Assembly (NCBI GenBank): GCA_900541285.1
Contig: UQJA01000122.1
Location: forward strand, 1 to 5,575
DNA from: an uncultured Collinsella sp.
GTDB lineage: Bacteria; Actinomycetota; Coriobacteriia; Coriobacteriales; Coriobacteriaceae
Length of the DNA stretch: 5,575 bases
Direction of reading: 5' to 3'
Shown here one piece after another: positions 1 to 5,549 of the stretch. Positions within the stretch are counted from its first letter, which is position 1; each line of letters opens with the position of its first letter. Under the pieces are notes generated by a model. That model did not search any database, was not told the DNA's origin, and saw nothing but the letters and a program-made list of their open reading frames with translations. The translations under genes were made by a program, and so were the position numbers.

Positions 1-98
1 CGCGGATTAGTTTTTCGTAGATTCCGCACGAGCCGGAAAGCACTTAATGTGCTTTCCGAGCGAGCCCAGGACCTGACCGAACGAAAAACTAATCCGCG
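1..98. repeat. Nested inverted repeat with 18-bp perfect arms (possible miniature palindromic element)
   Basis: Bases 1-18 (CGCGGATTAGTTTTTCGT) are the exact reverse complement of bases 81-98. Between the arms lies a second perfect palindrome: 34-43 pairs with 49-58 around a TTAAT loop (44-48). As RNA or single-stranded DNA this gives a long stem with an internal hairpin. The element starts 28 bp beyond the stop codon of the minus-strand HAD gene, so it could shape the 3' end of that transcript. However, neither inner hairpin is followed by a T-run as in a standard terminator. The left arm touches the window edge, so the repeat may be longer. A MITE-like or REP-like dispersed repeat is the main alternative; copy number cannot be judged here. 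Confidence 0.7.
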
Positions 99-125
99 CC
101 GCCCGGCCAGGTCCGACGAGCCACG

Positions 126-953
126 TTACCGAGCCGCCAAGATGGCGTCGATGAGCGTCAGTACGCCCCCGTCGTTGTTGCTCGGAATGCGCCACTTGGC
201 GTGCGCGTTCATGTGCTCCTCGGCATTGTCCACGATAAAGCTGTGCCCGACGCGCTCGAGCATGGGGATGTCGTTGTAGGTGTCGCCCACGGCGGCAGCA
301 TCGGCAATATCGATGCCCAGGTGCTCGCACAGGTGAGCGACGCCGGCGCCCTTGTCGACGCCCAGGTTCATAAAGTCGATCCACTCGCGCCCGGCGTTGG
401 TGACGTAGAGCTTGTCCGAGAACTCGGGGCTATAGGTCTCGCGGAAAGCGGGCTCGGCGTCGTAGCCGGGGAAGAAGACCGAAATCTTGTTGGACTCGAA
501 ATCAATGCCCTCAAAGCTGTCTACGTAGTTGATTGTGTTGTAGTAGACGCTGATCTCGTCGTGGTATTGATGGTCGCGGGCAAGCACGTAGAACTCGTCG
601 AAGCAGCACAGGACGGGGACAGCGCGAGGATCCTCCGAGGCACGGTTCAAGACCTGCTGATACAGCTCCACGTCAATATTGCTTTTATAGATATAGCTGC
701 CGCGATAGATCACGCAAGCTCCGTTGTCGGGACAAAAGGCGAGGCGGTTCTTGATGCCCTCGAACATCTCCTCGAGCTTGGGGGCGGGACGTCCGCTGGC
801 GGGGCAGAATACGATGCCGGCGTCGGCGAGCTTGTCCAGGCGCTCATCAAGACCCTGGGGCAGCACACGCTCGTCGGTCAGCAGCGTCTTGTCCATATCG
901 ACGGCGAGAATCTTAATGTTGCCGATGTTGGCGTCCGATTCGTAAGTTTGCAT
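126..953 (-). CDS. Cof-type HAD-IIB family phosphatase
   Basis: This 275-residue protein belongs to the haloacid dehalogenase superfamily, subfamily IIB (Cof/YidA-like), which are cytosolic Mg2+-dependent phosphatases acting on sugar phosphates, flavin intermediates and related small molecules. All four catalytic motifs are visible: motif I DMDKTLL (residues 19-25; nucleophile D19, acid/base D21), motif II Ser53 in PASGRP, motif III Lys201 in GVDKGAG, and motif IV GDTYNDIPML (223-232). The C2-type cap should lie at roughly residues 80-190. Length is normal for the family. The ATG is preceded by GAAAGG (968-963 on the minus strand) with nine bases between, which supports this start. It is divergent from argG and nothing ties it to arginine metabolism. 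The substrate cannot be read from sequence, since family members are promiscuous. The family call is firm, the specific role unknown. Confidence 0.93.
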   Translation of the reverse strand: MQTYESDANIGNIKILAVDMDKTLLTDERVLPQGLDERLDKLADAGIVFCPASGRPAPKLEEMFEGIKNRLAFCPDNGACVIYRGSYIYKSNIDVELYQQVLNRASEDPRAVPVLCCFDEFYVLARDHQYHDEISVYYNTINYVDSFEGIDFESNKISVFFPGYDAEPAFRETYSPEFSDKLYVTNAGREWIDFMNLGVDKGAGVAHLCEHLGIDIADAAAVGDTYNDIPMLERVGHSFIVDNAEEHMNAHAKWRIPSNNDGGVLTLIDAILAAR

Positions 954-1227
954 AAAAGCGAGCCTTTCGTTTCGAGATTGTTTCAGACGTTATAACCATC
1001 AACTCGTAGTCGAGCGTATTTTCGCAGGAACGGAGCGTGTTTGCACCACGCTTCACAAAGTAATGAAAAAACTTTTCAGAAATTTGAATTTGTCGCTTGT
1101 GCTGCGGGCACTTTAGCGTAATATAGCGACCATCGAAAACGGAGACGGAAAAACAACCGCTTACCGAGTAAAAGGTACCGTTTACGATATTTGAATTGCG
1201 CCCGGCGATACGTGAAAGGAGAGGCAG
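954..1227. other. Divergent intergenic region between the HAD gene and the argG leader
   Basis: This AT-richer stretch must hold promoters for the HAD gene (leftward) and the argG leader (rightward). Visible structure: a 6-bp hairpin AGCGTG/CACGCT (1034-1039 with 1047-1052), an AT-rich hairpin TGAAAA/TTTTCA (1064-1069 with 1073-1078), and a TATAAC box on the minus strand (994-989) that could be the HAD -10 but lacks a recognisable -35. TTTGAAT occurs twice (1083-1089 and 1190-1196); this resembles one half of an ArgR operator but without the matching second half. No convincing gene is seen. Confidence 0.5.
1097..1124 (+). promoter_or_regulatory. Candidate sigma-70-type promoter for the argG leader
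   Basis: TTGTGC (1097-1102) and TAATAT (1119-1124) are separated by 16 bp, a plausible -35/-10 pair with a start near 1131. This would give a leader of about 375 nt before argG, including the Arg-rich ORF. A second candidate, TTACCG (1161-1166) with TACGAT (1183-1188), also 16 bp apart, would start near 1195, just upstream of that ORF. Sequence alone does not choose between them. Confidence 0.35.
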
Positions 1228-1302
1228 ATGCAGTTCGTAAAGATCATCACCACTGCAGACAATGCCATCCGACGCCAGCGCGCAATTTCCCGACGACGAT
1301 AA
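1228..1302 (+). CDS. Putative arginine-rich leader peptide upstream of argG
   Basis: This is a 24-codon ORF, ATG to TAA, preceded by AGGAGAGG (1217-1224); the AGGAG core ends six bases before the ATG, among the strongest ribosome binding sites in the window. The peptide begins MQFVKIITT and ends RRQRAISRRR, so six of its last ten residues are Arg (residues 15, 16, 18, 22, 23, 24), with three consecutive CGA codons directly before the stop. Four of the six Arg codons are CGA; none of the 43 Arg codons of argG, argH and ndk is CGA. Repeated codons for the end product, a strong start and a position ahead of a biosynthetic gene are hallmarks of attenuator leader peptides (compare trpL, hisL). I infer that ribosomes stall here when charged tRNA-Arg is scarce. 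No homologue is known to me. A chance ORF is the alternative, made less likely by the ribosome binding site and the Arg clustering. Confidence 0.7.
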   Translation: MQFVKIITTADNAIRRQRAISRRR

Positions 1303-1413
1303 CAATCGTCTCTGTCCGCATGGGGCGAATTGCCTCAACAGAGTCATTTTGAGGTCGTTGGGTTTTAGCACGACATTGCTGCATGTTTCTAGGGCATGTA
1401 TGTGCTGATTTTT
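1282..1413 (+). promoter_or_regulatory. Candidate transcription attenuator with mutually exclusive stems
   Basis: Stems read from the sequence: P1 1295-1300 with 1305-1310 (GACGAT/ATCGTC, overlapping the CGA codons and stop); P2 1310-1315 with 1338-1343 (CTCTGT/ACAGAG); P3 1333-1338 with 1349-1354 (CCTCAA/TTGAGG); P4 1354-1358 with 1370-1374 (GTCGT/ACGAC); P5 1365-1371 with 1402-1408, followed by TTTTT. P2 and P3 exclude one another, P3 and P4 share base 1354, and P4 and P5 share 1370-1371. A ribosome stalled on the terminal CGA codons would leave the 5' arm of P2 free. This would favour P2, then P4, and disfavour the P5 terminator. A ribosome at the stop codon would cover that arm and favour P3 and P5. 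The logic fits induction by arginine shortage, but the stems are short and no folding energies were computed. A longer competing stem (1282-1288 with 1327-1333) also exists. Confidence 0.45.
1365..1413 (+). terminator. Candidate leader terminator (attenuator) before argG
   Basis: TTAGCAC (1365-1371) pairs with GTGCTGA (1402-1408) with one G-U pair. An inner stem TGCATGT (1380-1386) with GCATGTA (1394-1400) includes two G-U pairs. Five T's (1409-1413) follow at once. The stem is interrupted and only moderately stable, suitable for a conditional rather than a constitutive terminator. It lies 94 bp ahead of argG and would prevent argG expression if always active. Confidence 0.4.
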
Positions 1414-1507
1414 GCTATTTAACCTGATATTGCACGGTATATGACCTTGAAATGACTTGCAACTGACCGATGTTCTAACTAGCTACCAAGGGCGAAAGGA
1501 AACAGCC

Positions 1508-2734
1508 ATGAGCAAGGAAAAAGTCGTTCTCGCATATTCCGGTGGTCTTGATACATCCGTATGTGTCAAGTGGCTCCAGGACGAGAAGAATCTCGATGTC
1601 GTTTGTGTCTGCGGCAACGTGGGCCAGGAAGAGACCGGACTGGATGCCAAGAAGCAGAAGGCGCTCGACCTGGGCGTTCTCGATTGCCAGGTGCTCGACC
1701 TGCGCGACGAGTTCTCCGATGAGTTCCTGACCAAAGCCATCGCAGCAAACTCCATGTACGAGAACAAGTACCCGCTGCTCTCCGCCCTGTCTCGCCCGCT
1801 GCTTGCCAAGAAGCTTGTTGAGGTCGCCCACGAGTTTGGCGCGACCTACGTCGCCCACGGCTGCACCGGCAAGGGTAACGACCAGGTCCGTTTTGAGGCC
1901 GCCGTCAAGGCCCTCGACCCCGAGCTCAAGGTTATCGCCCCGGTTCGCGAGTGGGACCTGAAGTGCCGTCCCGACGAGGTCGCCTATGCCCACGCCCACA
2001 ACGTGCCGGTTCCCGAGGGTGCCAACGACAACCCCTACTCCATCGACGACAACCTGTGGGGTCGTGCCATTGAGTGCGGCCACCTGGAGGATCCCTGGAA
2101 CGAGCCGCTCGACGACGCCTGGGTTATGACCAAGAACCCCGAGGACACGCCGGACACCCCGACCTACACCGAGATTGAGTTTGAGGCCGGCAAGCCCGTC
2201 GCCGTAGACGGCAAGAAGATGAAGCTCTCCGAGATCGTCATCGCCCTCAACAAGATCTCCGGCGACAATGGCTTTGGCCGTCTCGATCTGGTCGAGGATC
2301 GCCTGGTGGGCCTTAAGAGCCGCGAGTGCTATGAGGTCCCCGGAGCCCTGACGCTCATCACCGCCCACAAGGCGCTCGAGGACATCTGCGTCGAGGGCGA
2401 CCTGCTCAAGACCAAGATCAAGCTCGAGCAGGATTGGGCCACCGCCGTGTACAACGGCCAGTGGTACAGCCCGCTCAAAAACGCGCTCGATGCCTTTATG
2501 GCCGATACCCAGAAGTTCGTGACCGGCACTGTCCGTCTGAAGTTCTTTAAGGGCAACTGCCATGTCGTCGGCCGCAAGAGCCCCTTCAGCCTCTACGACT
2601 ACGGTCTGGCTACCTACGACCGCGACACCACGTTTGACGAGAAGGCCAGCGCCGGTTTTATCGAGATCGATACGCTGTCGCTCAAGACGTGGGCAAAGGT
2701 CCAGGGCCCCAGCTCTGCTGCCGCCCAGGCCTAG
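1508..2734 (+). CDS. argG: Argininosuccinate synthase
   Basis: ArgG joins citrulline and aspartate with ATP, giving argininosuccinate, AMP and pyrophosphate: the penultimate step of arginine biosynthesis, in the cytosol. The 408-residue protein has the N-type ATP pyrophosphatase loop SGGLDTS at residues 11-17, the conserved YENKYPLLSALSRPL segment (84-98) and AHGCTGKGNDQVRFE (116-130), which shape the nucleotide, citrulline and aspartate sites; DNLWGRAIECGHLEDP follows in the synthetase domain. Length matches the short bacterial form (about 400 residues) rather than the roughly 447-residue E. coli type. The ATG at 1508 is chosen because AAAGGA (1495-1500) lies seven bases upstream and the protein then begins MSKEKVVLAYSGG as in homologues; an upstream in-frame TTG at 1457 lacks support. 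The preceding Arg-rich leader suggests attenuation control. argH follows after 522 bp. Confidence 0.98.
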   Translation: MSKEKVVLAYSGGLDTSVCVKWLQDEKNLDVVCVCGNVGQEETGLDAKKQKALDLGVLDCQVLDLRDEFSDEFLTKAIAANSMYENKYPLLSALSRPLLAKKLVEVAHEFGATYVAHGCTGKGNDQVRFEAAVKALDPELKVIAPVREWDLKCRPDEVAYAHAHNVPVPEGANDNPYSIDDNLWGRAIECGHLEDPWNEPLDDAWVMTKNPEDTPDTPTYTEIEFEAGKPVAVDGKKMKLSEIVIALNKISGDNGFGRLDLVEDRLVGLKSRECYEVPGALTLITAHKALEDICVEGDLLKTKIKLEQDWATAVYNGQWYSPLKNALDAFMADTQKFVTGTVRLKFFKGNCHVVGRKSPFSLYDYGLATYDRDTTFDEKASAGFIEIDTLSLKTWAKVQGPSSAAAQA

Positions 2735-2887
2735 CGCCTCCTTCCCTTGGTATCCGCGCGGCCCATCCGCGTGATACATAACGGGCGCACGGGGTCCCTA
2801 CCTTTCGTTATGCTTGCTGACACTTCTTAACATCGGTGGCCCCTACGTTCCGCCCGCATATATGATGCCGCGTCTGCGGCTGAGTCC

Positions 2888-2920
2888 GAGCCCCGCCGGG
2901 GTTGTCCGGCGGGGCTCCTT
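2888..2920 (+). terminator. GC-rich 12-bp hairpin downstream of argG
   Basis: GAGCCCCGCCGG (2888-2899) pairs perfectly with 2906-2917 around a GGTTGT loop, followed by CTTCTATC rather than a clean T-run. It lies 153 bp past the argG stop and 50 bp before the ATG of the 56-codon ORF. The likeliest role is the argG terminator, since weak U-tracts are common in GC-rich Actinobacteria. Alternatively it is a leader structure of the downstream transcript, or an mRNA-stabilising hairpin that allows some read-through to argH. A smaller hairpin, GCCGC/GCGGC, sits just upstream (2867-2880), and weaker stems lie near the argG stop (2757-2771) and at 2777-2812. Confidence 0.6.
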
Positions 2921-2967
2921 CTATCAATTTGGCGGCTCTGCGCCTATATATATGAGGAGTATCCATT

Positions 2968-3138
2968 ATGTTCAATGCTATTGCGCATGCTTTACTTGCC
3001 CTCGCGCCCGAGTTCGATGCTGCAAGGGTCGAGGACGTCCCTATGAGCCTGAAGGCCTGGATCGATGGTTCGCAGGGCAACATCCGGAGGGAGACGTTGG
3101 GCGCCAAGTGCATGGCGCGTCACTTCTTTGCAAATTAG
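2968..3138 (+). CDS. Hypothetical 56-residue protein upstream of argH
   Basis: This ORF has ATG at 2968 and TAG at 3136-3138. GAGGAG (2954-2959) lies eight bases ahead of the ATG, a strong ribosome binding site. Codon choice resembles the flanking genes (many C/G third positions: GCC, CTC, GAG, GTC, AAG, ATC, GGC), which argues for real coding. The peptide starts MFNAIAHALLALAPEF, mildly hydrophobic, then becomes polar and charged (residues 17-51, with WIDGSQGNIRRE at 31-42) and ends HFFAN. No signal peptide, transmembrane helix or known motif is recognised, and I do not recognise the family. It precedes argH by 118 bp in the same direction and may be co-transcribed with it. It holds four Arg codons, two adjacent (R40-R41, CGG AGG), too few to call it a leader peptide. 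It could also be the remnant of a longer gene. Confidence 0.55.
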   Translation: MFNAIAHALLALAPEFDAARVEDVPMSLKAWIDGSQGNIRRETLGAKCMARHFFAN

Positions 3139-3256
3139 CTACATGGCTCCGCACACGGTGGGGAATGTGTAAAACTAGCGGTTGAAAAATCGCTTTAGCG
3201 ATATGGCGCATTGCTTTGGGCGCTTGTTTTGGTATTTGGAGAAAGGGGACGGTTCC

Positions 3257-4687
3257 ATGGCTCTTTGGGGCGGTCGTTTTGAGGCAGGCGTGGCCGAGGT
3301 CACGCAGGAGTTTGGCGCGTCGCTGCCGGTCGACAAACATCTCTATAAGCAGGATATCGCCGGCTCTAAGGCGCATGCCAAGATGCTGGCGGCCCAGGGC
3401 ATCATCAGTGCCGAGGACGAGCAGGCGATTGCCAAGGGCCTGACCGGAATCGAACAGGATATCGATGCCGGCAACTTCACCTTCGACATCAACGACGAAG
3501 ACATTCATATGTCCATCGAGAGCGAGCTGACGCGTCGCATCGGCGAGGCCGGTAAGCGCTTGCATACCGGACGTTCGCGCAACGACCAGGTGGCGACCGA
3601 CACACGCCTGGGCGTCAAGGCGCTGGCCAAGGAGCTCATGGGGGCCAATCTTGAGCTGCGCCATGTGCTGGTGGATGCGGCCAAGAAGTACGACAAGGTG
3701 ATTCTGCCGGGCTACACGCACATGCAGCACGCTCAGCCCGTGCTGCTGTCGCATCATCTGCTGGCGTATTCCTGGATGTTCGCGCGCGACTTTACACGCC
3801 TGAAGGCCGCCTTTGATGCCGCCGACAACTGTCCGCTGGGTGCTGCCGCGCTTGCCGGCACGAGCTATCCGCTCGATCGTCAGATGACGGCTGCCGAACT
3901 TGGCTTTGCGGACGTGATTCCCAACTCGCTCGATGCGGTTTCCGACCGTGATTTCCTCCTCGACCTGCATTACGCCGGCTCCGTCATGGCGATGCACCTG
4001 TCGCGTCTTTCCGAGGAGATCGTGCTGTGGTCGAGCTCCGAATTTGGCTTTATCACGCTTTCCGACTCGTACTCCACCGGCTCGTCCATCATGCCGCAGA
4101 AGAAGAATCCCGACTTTGCCGAGCTTATCCGCGGCAAGAGCGGCCGTGTGTATGGCAACCTGGTGCAGCTGCTCGTGACCATGAAGGGCTTGCCGCTCGC
4201 TTATAACAAGGACTTGCAGGAGGACAAGGAGGGCGCGCTCGATACCGCCCATACGCTCATGCAGTGCCTGTCCGTTATGGCCGGTATGATTTCGACCTGG
4301 ACCGTCAGCGAGGATGCCATGGCGCGCGAGTGCGGCGTGGGGCACCTTGCCGCCACCGATGTTGCCGATTACCTGGCCAAGCGTGGCCTGCCGTTCCGCG
4401 AGGCGCACGCCGTGGTGGGCCATTTGGTCCTGATGTGCGAGAAGCGCGGCTGCAATCTTGAGGACCTGCCGTTTGAGGTGTTCCAGGAGGCAAGCCCGCT
4501 CTTTGAACGCGATATTACCGAGGCGCTCGACATCCCGTCGATTGTCGCTGCACGCACGACCGAGGGCGGTACCGCCCCTGCCGCCGTTGCCGTGCAGCTG
4601 CAGCGTGCCGAGGCACAGCTCGTGGCCGACGAGGGCGTGTTTGGATCGCTGACCAAGGTCGTCGAGATGGGCCACGGGATAAAGTAA
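3257..4687 (+). CDS. argH: Argininosuccinate lyase
   Basis: ArgH cleaves argininosuccinate to arginine and fumarate, the final step of arginine biosynthesis. It is a cytosolic homotetramer of the fumarase/aspartase superfamily. The 476-residue protein shows the family signatures: N-terminal LWGGRF (3-8), DIHMSIESEL (82-91), HTGRSRNDQV (103-112), GYTHMQHAQP (152-161, with catalytic His155) and the mobile-loop signature GSSIMPQKKNPD (275-286, carrying the catalytic serine). It is slightly longer than the usual 455-465 residues. The ATG at 3257 is chosen because GAAAGGGG (3241-3248) precedes it and MALWGGRF matches the family start. In-frame TTG (3182) and ATG (3203) upstream lack a ribosome binding site, though they would extend the same frame. 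A short hairpin, ATCGC/GCGAT (3189-3202), lies in the leader. Product feeds from argG; a strong terminator follows. Confidence 0.98.
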   Translation: MALWGGRFEAGVAEVTQEFGASLPVDKHLYKQDIAGSKAHAKMLAAQGIISAEDEQAIAKGLTGIEQDIDAGNFTFDINDEDIHMSIESELTRRIGEAGKRLHTGRSRNDQVATDTRLGVKALAKELMGANLELRHVLVDAAKKYDKVILPGYTHMQHAQPVLLSHHLLAYSWMFARDFTRLKAAFDAADNCPLGAAALAGTSYPLDRQMTAAELGFADVIPNSLDAVSDRDFLLDLHYAGSVMAMHLSRLSEEIVLWSSSEFGFITLSDSYSTGSSIMPQKKNPDFAELIRGKSGRVYGNLVQLLVTMKGLPLAYNKDLQEDKEGALDTAHTLMQCLSVMAGMISTWTVSEDAMARECGVGHLAATDVADYLAKRGLPFREAHAVVGHLVLMCEKRGCNLEDLPFEVFQEASPLFERDITEALDIPSIVAARTTEGGTAPAAVAVQLQRAEAQLVADEGVFGSLTKVVEMGHGIK

Positions 4688-4739
4688 GGGTTTGGCCGAA
4701 GCCGTTTTTGCCATTTATTGAGGAATCGTATTTTGCTTT

Positions 4740-4775
4740 ACGGGCGTCTGCTGATGTGGGCGTCCGTATTTTGTT
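4740..4775 (+). terminator. Rho-independent terminator of argH
   Basis: ACGGGCGTC (4740-4748) pairs with GGCGTCCGT (4759-4767), nine base pairs with two G-U pairs, loop of ten, followed by ATTTTGTT. It begins 52 bp beyond the argH stop codon and should end the argH transcript, making ndk a separate unit. Confidence 0.85.
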
Positions 4776-4938
4776 GCTATGGGGGAGGGGCTTGTCGAGA
4801 AGTTCTGTAGGACCTTTGGGCAGGTTGTGAAGGGGGTACGTTTGCGGGCGGCAACCGACCGTCTGCTCTGTTCGATACGGTTGATGGGCAGTCGGATGGT
4901 ACTCTAATCGGGCTTCGAAACAGAAGTGACACATATGG
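4776..4938. other. Gene-less stretch between argH terminator and ndk control region
   Basis: No supported gene is seen. A 42-codon ORF (4779-4907) opens inside the terminator tail and has no ribosome binding site. An imperfect hairpin can form from CCGA (4855-4858) with TCGG (4892-4895) plus CTGC (4863-4866) with GCAG (4888-4891), and AACCG (4853-4857) can alternatively pair with CGGTT (4878-4882). No promoter or T-run makes this a convincing RNA gene. Confidence 0.4.
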
Positions 4939-4970
4939 AACGCTTCAATAAATTGCAACGTTTCAATAAA
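4939..4970. repeat. Tandem 14-bp direct repeat, operator-like, upstream of ndk
   Basis: AACGCTTCAATAAA (4939-4952) recurs as AACGTTTCAATAAA (4957-4970) with one mismatch, 18 bp apart start to start. The second copy sits in a near-palindrome TTGCAACGTTTCAA (4953-4966; one mismatched pair), resembling LacI-family operators centred on CG. The repeats end about ten bases before the proposed ndk -35 box, a position suited to a transcription factor. The regulator is unknown, and the binding role is inferred. Confidence 0.5.
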
Positions 4971-4980
4971 CAGCTTTTTG

Positions 4981-5009
4981 TTTAACTGCAGCTAAAACTC
5001 TGTTACGAT
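4981..5009 (+). promoter_or_regulatory. Probable ndk promoter
   Basis: TTTAAC (4981-4986) and TACGAT (5004-5009) are 17 bp apart. TGT directly precedes the -10, giving an extended -10 element. The expected start near 5016 leaves a leader of about 57 nt containing the ndk ribosome binding site. Confidence 0.6.
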
Positions 5010-5072
5010 GCAGTCCAGGCGGGTGCCGGAATGGGACTTGGGCACACGCGAACCTACTTGAAAGGCTACCTT

Positions 5073-5477
5073 ATGGCTATCGAGAAGACCTTCATCATGA
5101 TTAAGCCCGACGCCGTGCGCGACCGCAAGATCGGCGAGATTGTTGCTCGCATCGAGCGCAGCGGCCTTGTCATCGAGCGCATGGAGATGACCACGCTCGA
5201 GCGCGCTACCGTCGAGGAGCACTACGCCCATCTGGCCGACAAGCCCTTCTTTGGCGGTCTCTGCGACTTTATGACGAGCGGTCCGGTCGTCAAGATGGTC
5301 GTTTCCGGTCTCTCCGCTGTTGCTAAGATGCGCACCCTCATGGGCGCTACTAATCCGCTTGACGCCGCTCCTGGTACCATCCGCGGCGACTTTGCCGTCG
5401 ATGTCAACGCCAACGTGATCCACGGCTCCGACTGCCTGGAGAACGCCGAGATTGAGATCAAGCGCTTCTTTGGCTAA
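5073..5477 (+). CDS. ndk: Nucleoside diphosphate kinase
   Basis: Ndk moves the gamma-phosphate of ATP to other (d)NDPs through a phosphohistidine intermediate, balancing nucleoside triphosphate pools in the cytosol. The 134-residue length is typical for bacteria. Visible conserved positions are K11 in MIKPDAV, Y51, R87, T93 in LMGATNP, R104 in GTIRGDF, N114, and the catalytic H117 in NVIHGSD (114-120). The usual GENAV segment before the ATP-contact arginine is replaced here by GLSAV (79-83) and KNR by KMR (85-87); the catalytic residues remain, so activity is expected. The ATG at 5073 is chosen because AAAGG (5061-5065) lies seven bases upstream and MAIEKTFIMIKP matches the family start; an in-frame upstream start at 5031 lacks that support. 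It has its own promoter and terminator, so it appears monocistronic. Confidence 0.97.
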   Translation: MAIEKTFIMIKPDAVRDRKIGEIVARIERSGLVIERMEMTTLERATVEEHYAHLADKPFFGGLCDFMTSGPVVKMVVSGLSAVAKMRTLMGATNPLDAAPGTIRGDFAVDVNANVIHGSDCLENAEIEIKRFFG

Positions 5478-5479
5478 AC

Positions 5480-5501
5480 CAGCTTTGACTCCTTAAAGCT
5501 G
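5480..5501 (+). other. Stem-loop directly after the ndk stop
   Basis: CAGCTTT (5480-5486) pairs perfectly with AAAGCTG (5495-5501) around GACTCCTT. It lies two bases after the stop codon and 14 bp before the main terminator. It has no T-run of its own, so a 3'-end stabilising or pausing role is more likely than termination. Confidence 0.5.
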
Positions 5502-5515
5502 TTAGCGTGTGGCTT

Positions 5516-5549
5516 GGGCGCCGCGGAACTCCATCCGCGGCGCCCTTTT
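5516..5549 (+). terminator. Rho-independent terminator of ndk
   Basis: GGGCGCCGCGG (5516-5526) pairs perfectly over 11 bp with 5535-5545, loop AACTCCAT, followed by TTTTATTCC. Position 38 bp after the ndk stop fits. Confidence 0.93.

Noticed and set aside
201..995. Plus-strand ORF opposite the HAD gene
   Set aside because: It is antisense to a gene with all four HAD motifs, and has low-complexity V/A/D-rich translation typical of shadows.
913..1371. Minus-strand ORF of 152 codons between the HAD gene and argG
   Set aside because: It begins with GTG and has no ribosome binding site. It overlaps the HAD coding start by 41 bp in another frame, has no recognisable motif and mixed codon use unlike the neighbours, and conflicts with the better-supported plus-strand leader ORF.
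1421..1470. Possible ArgR operator (TTGCA-type half sites at 1430 and 1457) before argG
   Set aside because: The half sites are direct repeats 27 bp apart rather than an 18-bp palindrome, so they do not match known ARG boxes well enough to call.
1457..1507. N-terminal extension of ArgG from an upstream TTG
   Set aside because: No ribosome binding site precedes it, and family alignment and AAAGGA spacing favour ATG at 1508.
1475..2779. Long antisense ORF covering all of argG
   Set aside because: It is a shadow of GC-rich third-position bias; it has no start signals and argG is unmistakable on the plus strand.
2814..3185. 123-codon plus-strand ORF between argG and argH
   Set aside because: It runs through the GC-rich hairpin, starts with a non-ATG codon without a ribosome binding site, and overlaps the better-supported 56-codon ORF in another frame.
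3041..4714. 557-codon antisense ORF covering argH
   Set aside because: It is the same codon-bias shadow; the plus strand carries all argininosuccinate lyase signatures.
4779..4907. 42-codon ORF after argH with several Arg codons, considered as another leader peptide
   Set aside because: Its ATG sits in the tail of the argH terminator with no ribosome binding site, its Arg codons are scattered, and ndk has no link to arginine supply.
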